A stretch of 11,804 nt of DNA from Propionibacteriaceae bacterium (GTDB taxonomy: Bacteria > Actinomycetota > Actinomycetes > Propionibacteriales > Propionibacteriaceae). The notes beneath the pieces were generated by a model that worked only from the letters and a program-made list of their open reading frames with translations, was not told the DNA's origin and searched no databases. Below, piece by piece: positions 1-7,048 of this stretch. Each line of letters opens with the position of its first letter. Position 1 is the first letter of the stretch. Both the position numbers and the translations under genes were made by a program. The DNA lies in assembly GCA_021323255.1 (NCBI GenBank), contig JAJTCL010000050.1, forward strand, positions 1 to 11,804, given 5' to 3'.

Positions 1-342
1 GCTGGCGCTCGGGGCGTGGTGATGCTTGGCCGTAACGGTGCCCTCATCCTCGGTGATATCCCAGCCGCCTTGCATGTGCAGATTGATGCTCCGGTTGAGG
101 CCCGAATCGCCCGCGCCGCACAAGAGGAAGGACTCGACTTAGCGCAGGCAGCACGGCGGCAGCGCAACGAGGATTGGGTACGGGCCGAGATGTCGGAGAG
201 GTTTTACTACTGGAATCCCATGAGCATTGATCGCTATGACCTCGTCGTCAATACAGGCATGCTCGACCTCGATACAGCTGTCGATGTCATTGTTGCGGCG
301 TACCGGGCGAAGGCGGCGCGGGCCATCCAAGCCACCGCATGA
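1..342 (+). CDS. Cytidylate kinase-like family protein, C-terminal part (5' end outside window)
   Basis: The reading frame is open from base 1 and ends at TGA 340-342, so about 113 C-terminal residues are visible. The order of motifs fits the cytidylate-kinase-like family (a P-loop nucleotide kinase fold): a short strand ending in GRNGALIL, a LHVQIDAP strand followed by an arginine-rich helix (VEARIARAA), a lid-like segment RRQRNEDWVRAEMSERFYYW, and the closing YDLVVNTGMLDLDTAVDVI typical of the nucleoside-kinase C-terminus. The P-loop lies upstream and cannot be checked, so substrate and activity are unknown. The ATG at 16 is internal and is not a likely start, because the frame continues upstream with family-like sequence (ARGVVMLG). 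The gene lies 46 bases before the UidB-like gene on the same strand and could share its transcript. Assignment is by remembered family pattern. Confidence 0.75.
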   Translation, partial: AGARGVVMLGRNGALILGDIPAALHVQIDAPVEARIARAAQEEGLDLAQAARRQRNEDWVRAEMSERFYYWNPMSIDRYDLVVNTGMLDLDTAVDVIVAAYRAKAARAIQATA

Positions 343-388
343 TGCCGCCTCATTGAGCCGACAAATCTCCACCAGCTAAGGAGCTTCA

Positions 389-1795
389 GTGAAGAAGCTG
401 ACGGGACGCAACTATCTTGGCTACGCGTCCGGTGACCTGGCCAACAACCTGGCCTTCTCGCTGCAGGCGCTGTTCCTACTCATCTATTACACAAACGTCG
501 TTGGGCTGAATCCAGCCCCGATTGCGACGATGTTCCTTGTCGTAAGAGTCTGGGACGCCTTCGCTGACCTGGTGGCTGGGCGCCTAGTTGACATCACCAA
601 CTCGCGTTGGGGGAAGTTCAGGCCATACCTGCTGTTTGCCTCGCTTCCGCTGCTGCTGTCAAGCATCGCCTTGTTCACTGTGCCAAGCTTCGACAGCACA
701 ACGGCCAAGTATGTCTACGCCTACGTCACCTACGCACTGCTCGGCTTTCTCTACTCGCTGGTGAACATTCCATACGGCTCGCTGGCTACTGCGATGACCC
801 AGGATCCTGTTGAGCGCTCCCGCCTTGGGATCTGGCGCTCCGTGGGACCGATCTTCGGCATTTTCATCCTTGTCCTGGTGATCGCTCCTCAGATCACCCG
901 CTACAGGACTCAGCCGGAGCAGCTTCAAACATTCCTGACGACAGTCACGATCGTGTTCGCCGTCGTGGGGTACGCCCTTTACCTGTTCTGCTTTTTCAGC
1001 TGCAAGGAGCAGGTCGTCCGTGAGACGAAACCAGTCACCATCAAAGAGACCGTCGACACTGTTAGACAAAACCGGCCTTTGCTGATCTTGTGCGTTTCTA
1101 ACCTGGTCTTCCTCACGGGGGTCTTCGGACTCCAGGCGTCCCAGGCCTACTACGCAACATACATACTTGGCAACTCCAGCCAGCTGATCTGGATGGTCCT
1201 CGCCACGTCGCTGGCCACTTTTGTAGCGGTGCCGATTGTGCCCAGACTCGTTGCCCGGATGGGTAAAAAGAAAACCTTCCTGATCGGCGCGCTGGGCCTC
1301 GTCCTGGCGGGCACATGGATCTTCTTCATGCCAACAAGCTTGCCGATCGTTATCGGGTCATTCTTTGTCTTCGGCCTTTTCCAGAATCTGTCGATGTCCT
1401 TGCTTTTCGCCTTTGAGGCCGACGCGGTCGAGTTCGGGGAGTACAAGACGGGTAAACGGACCGAGGGCGCCACGTATGCGATCTATTCCTTCTTCCGAAA
1501 GGTCTCCCAGGCAGTTGCTGGGGCAGTCGCAGGCTATGCGCTGGCCCTCGGCGGCTTCGTGGCGAGAGCACCGGAACAAGGTGAGTCCGCGCTAGTCACG
1601 ATCCGCGGACTGGTCGGTCTTGGCCCAGCAGTCTTTGCACTCCTCGGTGGGCTCATCTTCCTCGCATATCCGTTAACCGACACCCGCTTCCGCGAGATCG
1701 TCAGGGAGCTTCACGCCCGACATGGCATCAAGGAAGACCGTGGCGACGCCGCCGTGGAATCAGCCGATCTCGCAGCCCGGGTTCGGGAATCGTGA
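389..1795 (+). CDS. uidB: UidB-like glucuronide:cation symporter (GPH family, major facilitator superfamily)
   Basis: The 468-residue product is an inner-membrane transporter with about 12 hydrophobic segments, a usual length for the glycoside-pentoside-hexuronide:cation symporter family. It resembles E. coli UidB along its length. Shared motifs are GYASGDLANNLAF near the N-terminus, RVWDAFADLVAGRLVD with WGKFRPYLLF after TM2, VNIPYGSLATAMTQ near residue 130, the central loop RQNRPLL, GKKKTFLIGAL, EADAVEFGEYKTGKRTEG near residue 340, and YPLTDTRFREIV at the C-terminus. The role expected from the family is cation-coupled import of beta-glucuronides; the uidA gene about 7 kb downstream supports this substrate. 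The start is GTG 389, chosen because AAGGAG at 378-383 sits 5 bases upstream. The gene is followed after 24 bases by gnd, so the two are probably cotranscribed. A different glycoside substrate cannot be excluded. Confidence 0.88.
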   Translation: MKKLTGRNYLGYASGDLANNLAFSLQALFLLIYYTNVVGLNPAPIATMFLVVRVWDAFADLVAGRLVDITNSRWGKFRPYLLFASLPLLLSSIALFTVPSFDSTTAKYVYAYVTYALLGFLYSLVNIPYGSLATAMTQDPVERSRLGIWRSVGPIFGIFILVLVIAPQITRYRTQPEQLQTFLTTVTIVFAVVGYALYLFCFFSCKEQVVRETKPVTIKETVDTVRQNRPLLILCVSNLVFLTGVFGLQASQAYYATYILGNSSQLIWMVLATSLATFVAVPIVPRLVARMGKKKTFLIGALGLVLAGTWIFFMPTSLPIVIGSFFVFGLFQNLSMSLLFAFEADAVEFGEYKTGKRTEGATYAIYSFFRKVSQAVAGAVAGYALALGGFVARAPEQGESALVTIRGLVGLGPAVFALLGGLIFLAYPLTDTRFREIVRELHARHGIKEDRGDAAVESADLAARVRES

Positions 1796-1819
1796 CCACC
1801 CTCGCGTCAAAGGAGAATC

Positions 1820-3433
1820 ATGAGCACCCAGCAGCCTCCTCAGGGCACGGGGCCGGCTGAGCCGCAGCCGCGAACCGACGAGGAGCACAACAAGGACCAG
1901 CGTGCGGCCGCTGAGACCGAAGTCGCTGCTTACGACGCCGATGAGAGTCGTGCGGCAACCGCCGAGGCGGACGCGCGGCGCACCCAAGAAATCGACTCTG
2001 CTGAGGTCGGCGTCATTGGCATGGCTGTGATGGGCAGCAGCCTCGCCCGCAACATGGCGCGCCACGAATATCGGGTCGCATTGTTCAACCGCACTTATGG
2101 CAGGGCCCAGCAGGTCGTAGCTGACCACGGCTCGGAGGGATCCTTCCTGCCCGCTGAAACCATCGAGGAGTTCGTTGCCGCGCTCGAACGCCCACGACGC
2201 ATCGTGATCATGGTGAAGGCCGGCAAGGGTACCGACGCGACCATCGACACACTCCTGCCTCACCTCGAGGAGGGCGACATCGTCGTCGACGGCGGCAACG
2301 CCTACTTCGAGGACACCCGACGACGCGAAGCTCGGCTTCGCGCACTCGGCCTCCACTTCGTGGGAGCCGGCATCTCCGGCGGTGAAGTCGGGGCTTTAGA
2401 GGGTCCGTCCATCATGCCCGGCGGGTCCCGGGAATCCTACGATGCTCTCGGGCCCATCCTCGAAGACATCTCGGCACACGTTGGTGACGAGCCGTGCTGC
2501 ACCTACATTGGCACCGACGGCGCCGGCCATTTTGTCAAGATGGTCCACAACGGCATTGAGTACGCCGACATGCAGTTCATCGGCGAGGCGTACGAGCTGC
2601 TCAAGGCGGCTGGTCTGGACAACCATGAGATGGCCGATGTCTTTGCGACGTGGAACAGCGGTGATCTCGACTCATACCTCATCGAGATCACTTCAGATGT
2701 GCTGCGGCAGATCGATGCCAAGACCGGCCGGCCACTCGTTGATGTCATCCTCGACGCCGCTGGCATGAAAGGCACTGGCACCTGGACCGTGCAGTGCGCG
2801 CTCGACCTCGGCGTCCCCGTCAACGCCATTGCAGAAGCGGTCTTCGCCCGCGCCACTTCATCGCACAGAGAGCTGCGGGAGCACGCGCAGGCCGCCCTCG
2901 ACGGGCCGGACCGCACCATTACCAATGTTGGTGATGCTGCGTCTCGGCAGCAGGTCATCGACGACATCCGCGACGCCCTCTGGGCGAGCAAGGTTGTCGC
3001 GTACGCCCAAGGCTTGGACGAGATCCGAACGGCCAGCCAAGAGTACGGTTGGGACATCAACGTGGCAGAGGTCGCGAAGATCTGGCGCGCCGGGTGCATC
3101 ATCCGAGCAAAGCTTCTCGAGCGCATCCGCAGCGAATACGCCGCGGGCGATCTCGTGACCCTCCTCGAAGCCCCAAGCGTCAAGTCCGAACTTGCACGCT
3201 GTCAGGACGCGTGGCGTCGAGTGGTGTGTCGTGCCGTTACAGCCGGAGTGCCAGTGCCTGGTTTCGCGGCGGCTCTCGCCTACTACGACTCCATCCGGGC
3301 GCCACGAGTCAACGCTGCTCTCACGCAGGGTCTACGCGATTTCTTCGGTGCCCACACCTATAACCGCATCGACGCGGACGGGACCTTCCACACTCTCTGG
3401 TCCGGAGACCGCACCGAGATCAAGGTTGACTGA
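1820..3433 (+). CDS. gnd: 6-phosphogluconate dehydrogenase, decarboxylating, with N-terminal extension
   Basis: Catalyses oxidative decarboxylation of 6-phosphogluconate to ribulose 5-phosphate in the cytoplasm (pentose phosphate pathway). The NADP-binding Rossmann fold starts near residue 61 (GVIGMAVMGSSLARNMA), followed by FNRT, whose Arg-Thr pair in this family favours NADP. The catalytic regions are present: GISGGEVGALEGPSIMPGG, HFVKMVHNGIEYADMQ (catalytic Lys and Glu), KGTGTWT, and YDSIRAP through RDFFGAHTYNR near the C-terminus. The second Lys of the common KGTGKWT motif is Thr. The core is about 477 residues, normal for long-type enzymes; the full protein has 537 because of an extra hydrophilic N-terminus. 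ATG 1820 is supported by AAAGGAG at 1809-1815. It follows uidB by 24 bases, unusual company for gnd, and suggests that sugar-acid carbon from this locus enters the pentose phosphate pathway. Confidence 0.95.
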   Translation: MSTQQPPQGTGPAEPQPRTDEEHNKDQRAAAETEVAAYDADESRAATAEADARRTQEIDSAEVGVIGMAVMGSSLARNMARHEYRVALFNRTYGRAQQVVADHGSEGSFLPAETIEEFVAALERPRRIVIMVKAGKGTDATIDTLLPHLEEGDIVVDGGNAYFEDTRRREARLRALGLHFVGAGISGGEVGALEGPSIMPGGSRESYDALGPILEDISAHVGDEPCCTYIGTDGAGHFVKMVHNGIEYADMQFIGEAYELLKAAGLDNHEMADVFATWNSGDLDSYLIEITSDVLRQIDAKTGRPLVDVILDAAGMKGTGTWTVQCALDLGVPVNAIAEAVFARATSSHRELREHAQAALDGPDRTITNVGDAASRQQVIDDIRDALWASKVVAYAQGLDEIRTASQEYGWDINVAEVAKIWRAGCIIRAKLLERIRSEYAAGDLVTLLEAPSVKSELARCQDAWRRVVCRAVTAGVPVPGFAAALAYYDSIRAPRVNAALTQGLRDFFGAHTYNRIDADGTFHTLWSGDRTEIKVD

Positions 3434-3439
3434 AGTATC

Positions 3440-3457
3440 GCGGTGAGTCGTGACCGC
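3440..3457. terminator. Weak hairpin between convergent genes
   Basis: GCGGT (3440-3444) pairs with ACCGC (3453-3457) across an 8-base loop. It lies 6 bases after the gnd stop, in the 62-base gap between convergent gnd and the rclA-like gene. The stem is short and no T-tract follows on either strand, so this is only a possible bidirectional terminator. Confidence 0.2.
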
Positions 3458-3495
3458 TCGGACGCTTTCACGAACCCGACGTACCTAGCAATTGG

Positions 3496-4934
3496 TCAAC
3501 CGCTTGGTGTCTGGACCGGGGATGTCTTGCCGTGGCCCTGCTGCCGCTGATCATCGAGCGCATCAAAGAGCAGATTGAGCCCTTCCCCCATGGTCGGATG
3601 GGTGAACGGGGCGTCGCGGACCTGCTGGTACGGAAGTGCGCCGAGCATAGCCATCTGCAGGGTGGAAATGACCTCGCCGGCGTTGTGCCCCAACAGGGCG
3701 CCACCGAGGATCAAGTCGGTGTCTGCATCCACGATGGCCTTCCAAGTGCCCGTCGTGTCGTGAAGTGTCTTGGCCCTCGGAATCGCTGAAACGGGGATCT
3801 TGCCAATTGCCACGTTGCGTCCCTGGGCACGGGCTTGGGCCTCGGTGATGCCCACCCGCGCCAGCTCAGGCGTAATAAAGACGGTGTAGGGCACGATGCG
3901 ACCTCTGGTGACCGCCTCACCGTGGTCGAAGTTCGCCTTGAGGATGCGGAAGTCGTGCCATGAAGCATGGGTGAACTGCGGACTGCCGGCGACGTCGCCG
4001 GCCGCCCAGACATGACCAGCTGTGGTGCGAAGGTGGTCGTCCACCCAGATGAACCCGCGATCGGTGAGATCAACACCGGCTGACGCCAGCCCGAGGTCAG
4101 CAATCACCGGAGCGCGCCCAGTCGCGACGAGCAACTCCTCGCCCCGCACCTGGGAGCCGTCTTCAAGGACCGCGACAACCTCGCCGTTATTGGCATCACG
4201 ACGGACAGCCTGGGCTCGGGTGCCCAGTCGTAAGCCGACCCCTTGATTGGCAAGGATGCCCGCCACTTCGCCGGCGACATCGGAATCCTCACGTGGAAGC
4301 AGCTGGGTCCTTGCAGCAATGTCACCTGAATGCCGAAGAGCGCGAACATCGAAGCAAACTCGCAGCCGACGTATCCACCACCCAGAACGATCAGTCGCTG
4401 CGGCAACCGTTCCAACTGCAAGATCGTCTCCGACGTCCAGACCCTCGACTCGGAGATGCCAGCCAGATCGGGGATGGTCGGCGCCGTCCCAGTGTTGATC
4501 ACGACATTGGTTCCTCGGAGCAACCGGATGGGCTCGTTGCGAGTTTCGACCTCGACGGTGCGGGGCGCGATGAAGCGGGCGGTACCCAAGATGAAGTCCA
4601 TGCCAGAGTCGGCGAACATCTTTTTGTGAGCGGCCACCATCCCGTCCACAACGAAACTCTTGTGCCGACGCAGCCCATCGAGTGAGACCAACGGTTGGTC
4701 GTCAAGCTCAACGCCCATCACCTTGGCGTGGCGGCCCATGAGCACAGTGCGGGCGCTACCGACCAGCGCTTTCGTAGGGATGCACGCCACGTTGATACAA
4801 GTCCCACCGATCTTGTCCCGCTCGACCATGGCGACTTTCCAGCCTGCTTGGGCGCGGTCCATCGCCAAGGACTTCCCCGCCTTACCGCCACCAACGACCA
4901 GAAGATCGACATCCTCAACACCGCGATCACTCAT
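3496..4934 (-). pseudogene. RclA-like FAD/NAD(P) disulfide oxidoreductase, interrupted by one frameshift
   Basis: Two overlapping minus-strand frames together encode one class I pyridine nucleotide-disulfide oxidoreductase of about 479 residues. The N-terminal part (from ATG 4934) has the FAD motif VVGGGKAGKSLA, an AGWKVAMVE strand, the redox pair in GGTCINVACIPTK (Cys46/Cys51) and the NAD(P) motif IVLGGGYVGCEF. The C-terminal part has VATGRAP, WAAGDVAGSPQFTHASWHDFRI, LGHNAGEVI and the catalytic HPTMGE (His near 446, then Glu), closing at TGA 3498-3496. KAGKSLA, AGWKVA and the HDFRI segment point to the RclA/mercuric-reductase-like branch rather than to E3 lipoamide dehydrogenase. Between LLQG and the expected QLLPRED the frame slips within about 4303-4315; one missing base (or two extra) accounts for it. 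All catalytic residues survive, so a recent mutation or a sequencing error are both possible. It is the last gene of a minus-strand operon, 41 bases after the NTF2-like gene. The substrate is not known; RclA itself acts in reactive-chlorine resistance. Confidence 0.85.
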
Positions 4935-4939
4935 CGAAT

Positions 4940-4945
4940 CTCCTT
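4940..4945 (-). promoter_or_regulatory. Ribosome binding site fixing the start of the rclA-like gene
   Basis: On the minus strand AAGGAG occurs here, 5 bases before ATG 4934-4932. It favours this ATG over a possible start 21 bases further upstream (4955), whose extra seven residues fall before the conserved FAD-binding region. Confidence 0.75.
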
Positions 4946-4975
4946 GGTTCCACACTGGGCCCTTCGGCTGTGCGT

Positions 4976-5395
4976 TCAGGTCCTCGAAACATTTGGAGCT
5001 GACGCGCTTACGGTGTCGTATACCTGGATGTTGTACTCTTCCATCTCGGTGATCAGGTCATCTTGGACGACGTACTTTTGTACCCATTCGTTCCGGAAAG
5101 GATGCCCGGTCGCCGTCACTTTCCCTGATTCAAAACCGATCACCACGACGGTGTCGTCTTCCGTCACGAATTCCCTTGGATGAAATGTTGTGATAGTCAA
5201 GTTTTGAATGATTTTTCCGAAGAATTTCCTGACATCTTCCCGGCCGACGTAGACACGTTTTGATATCCGTGGATTCGCGCCAACATAGGTCCACCGCGAA
5301 TCGGGATGAACGGTCTCAAGCAGCCGATCCAGGTCACCCTTCGCGAACGCCTCTAACATGCGTTGCACGGTTGGTAGCGGATTGTTGGTAGTCAT
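4976..5395 (-). CDS. NTF2-like/SnoaL-like domain protein (ketosteroid-isomerase-related fold)
   Basis: The 139-residue soluble protein matches the pattern of the NTF2-like superfamily. An N-terminal helix pair (VQRMLEAFAKGDLDRLLETVHPDSRW, positions 10-35) is followed by a Gly-rich turn (YVGREDVRKFF, about 48-58) and three or four beta strands (TVVVIGFESGKV, WVQKYVVQDDLITEMEEY). There is no signal peptide or membrane segment. ATG 5395 is preceded by GGGGAAGGG at 5401-5409, 5 bases away. It lies between the larA-like gene (46-base gap) and the rclA-like gene (41-base gap), all on the minus strand, so the three are probably one operon. Members of the fold include isomerases, dehydratases, small-molecule binders and proteins without catalysis; the sequence alone does not choose. 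A role on the sugar acid handled by the LarA homologue, or in protection with the oxidoreductase, would be guesswork. Confidence 0.8.
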   Translation of the reverse strand: MTTNNPLPTVQRMLEAFAKGDLDRLLETVHPDSRWTYVGANPRISKRVYVGREDVRKFFGKIIQNLTITTFHPREFVTEDDTVVVIGFESGKVTATGHPFRNEWVQKYVVQDDLITEMEEYNIQVYDTVSASAPNVSRT

Positions 5396-5441
5396 GAAAG
5401 CCCTTCCCCGCGGTGTAGCCAGCGCAGCGAGACTCCTTGGG

Positions 5442-6827
5442 TTAGCCGTCTAGACCGGCGGGTGAGGGTTGCCGGCCGTCCGGTTCGCCTCTTCTGGTTC
5501 CGAACCCGGAGGTCCGCAGGCGGTAGAGGACCTCCCCTGCGTGGGGTTCAACAAAGGTATCCGGGTCAGCCTCGTATGCAGCGATGTCGACCGTGGCCGG
5601 GTCGAGATAGTTGAGATTGACCGACCGAACGACCGCCTCAGGAATGCCCGTTGCCAAGGTGACCGTTAGTCGATTCCGCTCACCGTTCTCCAGATCCCAG
5701 GTGCCCTGCCCCCGGAGGTGGGTAGAGTGCGCCAGGTCTCCCCACGGCTGGTCCTTAAAGCGGTCCCACTGGCCGAGGAAGTAGTCCCGGCAGTGATACC
5801 CGATCTCGGTTATGTGGGGGTGCATCACCGACACATCCGTGATGTGTGGAGCGTAAATGATCACCTCGCCGCCGTCGGCGACGATCGGTTCCAGCTTGTA
5901 GAACCCCTTGGCAGCGGTCCAGATGTCCTCGTATTTGCTCGGCATGATCGATAGCACCCGTCTGACGGGAGTGTCGAGGTAGGTGATGTGGGTTTCGGCT
6001 GAGATCTCCGCGCAGGCAGCCCAGGCGTCCTCTGGTGTGCCGAAGGCGGCGGCATGCAGCGTGTCGGTGCCGGATGCGACCACTAGACACAGCGCCAGCC
6101 GATCCGCCGGAATGAGGGTGGCGGCCTCATTGATGAGAGCGCGTACCGGGGTAACGCCGCGCGTCCCGATCATCTTTGCGCTCGTGATCAAGGCGCCGAC
6201 CCAATGCGACAGATCGATCAGCTCCTGGCCGGACACCCCAGGAAAGAAGTACTTGTTGCCCCCAGAGAACCCCACCACCTCGTGCGGAAACACTGGCCCA
6301 ACCACGATCGCTACGTCGGCCTCCGCGACATGCCGGTTGATCCGCACGTCCACCGAGACGTCGCGCATCAAGCCACCAGTGAGTTCCGTCAGCCGATCCG
6401 CGCCAATCGTGCCGAGTGTTGTGAACGTCTCCGGTACCCATGATTCGTGATTGAGGATGGTCCAGCCGGGATAGGTCCCCTCCGCGGCGCCCGCCCTATA
6501 GCCCAGATGGCGCGCCAGATGATCTTCACTCATCCCCTGATGGGTACCAAGGGCGATCATCACCGTGACCTCCTTCGCCCTCCCTTCAAGAGCGGAGTGC
6601 GCAGCCCGCATCAGCAGCGGCAACGGACAGGTCCGAGTGCCATCCGGTACGACCAGGCACACCCGTTTGTCATCAAGGTCGGCGCGGGCGAGCGCCTGCG
6701 TTACGAAAGCGGTGACCTCATCGCTGGAGAGTTCCTGGTCGACACCCCCCACCGTGTCTGCCCGAGACGGGTCACCGGGATCCGTGCCGTAATTCGTCGA
6801 AGTTTCTGCCGGTGCCGTGGCCGCCAT
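5442..6827 (-). CDS. LarA-family nickel-pincer-dependent 2-hydroxyacid racemase/epimerase homologue
   Basis: Counting from ATG 6827 (461 residues), the product keeps the LarA active-site pattern at the right spacing: Asp62 and Arg65 in PDGTRTCPL, His96 in ALGTHQGMSED, His182 and Lys192 in PHEVVGFSGGNKYFFPG, and His208 in LSHWVG. In Lactiplantibacillus LarA the matching residues are Asp72, Arg75, His108, His174, Lys184 (covalent cofactor anchor) and His200 (nickel ligand); the +10 and +16 spacings from His174 and Lys184 are identical here. The family racemises or epimerises C2 of hydroxyacids such as lactate, malate, phenyllactate or gluconate. The LarA Gln/Lys pair near 295/298 is not clearly kept: a Lys is present in WTAAKGF but the Gln three residues before it appears to be Thr, which suggests another substrate. 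The start is uncertain. ATG 6827 has GAGGT 13 bases upstream; ATG 6857 and GTG 6956 are in-frame options, but the stretch before residue 30 shows no family sequence. First gene of a minus-strand operon. Confidence 0.87.
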   Translation of the reverse strand: MAATAPAETSTNYGTDPGDPSRADTVGGVDQELSSDEVTAFVTQALARADLDDKRVCLVVPDGTRTCPLPLLMRAAHSALEGRAKEVTVMIALGTHQGMSEDHLARHLGYRAGAAEGTYPGWTILNHESWVPETFTTLGTIGADRLTELTGGLMRDVSVDVRINRHVAEADVAIVVGPVFPHEVVGFSGGNKYFFPGVSGQELIDLSHWVGALITSAKMIGTRGVTPVRALINEAATLIPADRLALCLVVASGTDTLHAAAFGTPEDAWAACAEISAETHITYLDTPVRRVLSIMPSKYEDIWTAAKGFYKLEPIVADGGEVIIYAPHITDVSVMHPHITEIGYHCRDYFLGQWDRFKDQPWGDLAHSTHLRGQGTWDLENGERNRLTVTLATGIPEAVVRSVNLNYLDPATVDIAAYEADPDTFVEPHAGEVLYRLRTSGFGTRRGEPDGRQPSPAGLDG

Positions 6828-6846
6828 GCTTGCATTCTTTACCTCA

Positions 6847-6865
6847 GCGCTGGACATACCAGCAC
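6847..6865. promoter_or_regulatory. Inverted repeat at the 5' end of the larA-like operon, possible operator
   Basis: GCGCTGG (6847-6853) and CCAGCAC (6859-6865) form an inverted repeat with a 5-base spacer and one mismatch in seven. It sits just before ATG 6827 on the minus strand, in the gap between divergent genes. The core GCTGG-N5-CCAGC resembles the GCTGG-N6-CCAGC repeat upstream of uidA. It overlaps the alternative ATG at 6857, so it can be an operator only if translation starts at 6827. No regulator gene is in the window. Low confidence. Confidence 0.22.
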
Positions 6866-7037
6866 TGTGGCATCCACTGCAGCAGCACCACAAGATCGCC
6901 TCGTTACCCCCGAAGACGATTGTGACGGGTTGATCCTCGTTGCGGCCCAGGCGCACCGCTCCGTGGACGTCAGATCCGTTGAGGCGAAGAAGGGCTCGCT
7001 CGATAGGCTGGGATGGCGCGTCGGACGTGGATTGGAG

Positions 7038-7043
7038 AAGGAG
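7038..7043 (+). promoter_or_regulatory. Ribosome binding site fixing the histidine phosphatase start
   Basis: AAGGAG, 5 bases before GTG 7049. This selects GTG 7049 over the upstream in-frame ATG at 7013, which has no comparable site and would add 12 residues with no family likeness. Confidence 0.75.
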
Positions 7044-7048
7044 TCCTT

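Noticed and set aside
1..342. Gluconate kinase as the identity of the first partial gene
   Set aside because: It would suit the pathway, but the LHVQIDAP strand, the lid segment and the YDLVVNT ending fit the cytidylate-kinase-like family better, and the P-loop is not visible.
1760..2356. 198-codon minus-strand frame over the uidB/gnd junction
   Set aside because: It overlaps both real genes, and the low-complexity gnd extension gives a low-complexity antisense frame. The + strand ribosome binding site at 1809-1815 supports gnd.
2503..3183. 226-codon open frame antisense to gnd
   Set aside because: Serine/arginine-rich translation typical of a shadow frame; gnd on the + strand explains the codon pattern fully.
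3496..4266. A separate 256-codon oxidoreductase gene starting at GTG 4266
   Set aside because: It is the C-terminal half of the frameshifted RclA-like gene; it lacks the FAD-binding and redox-cysteine domain and starts in the middle of the NAD(P) domain.
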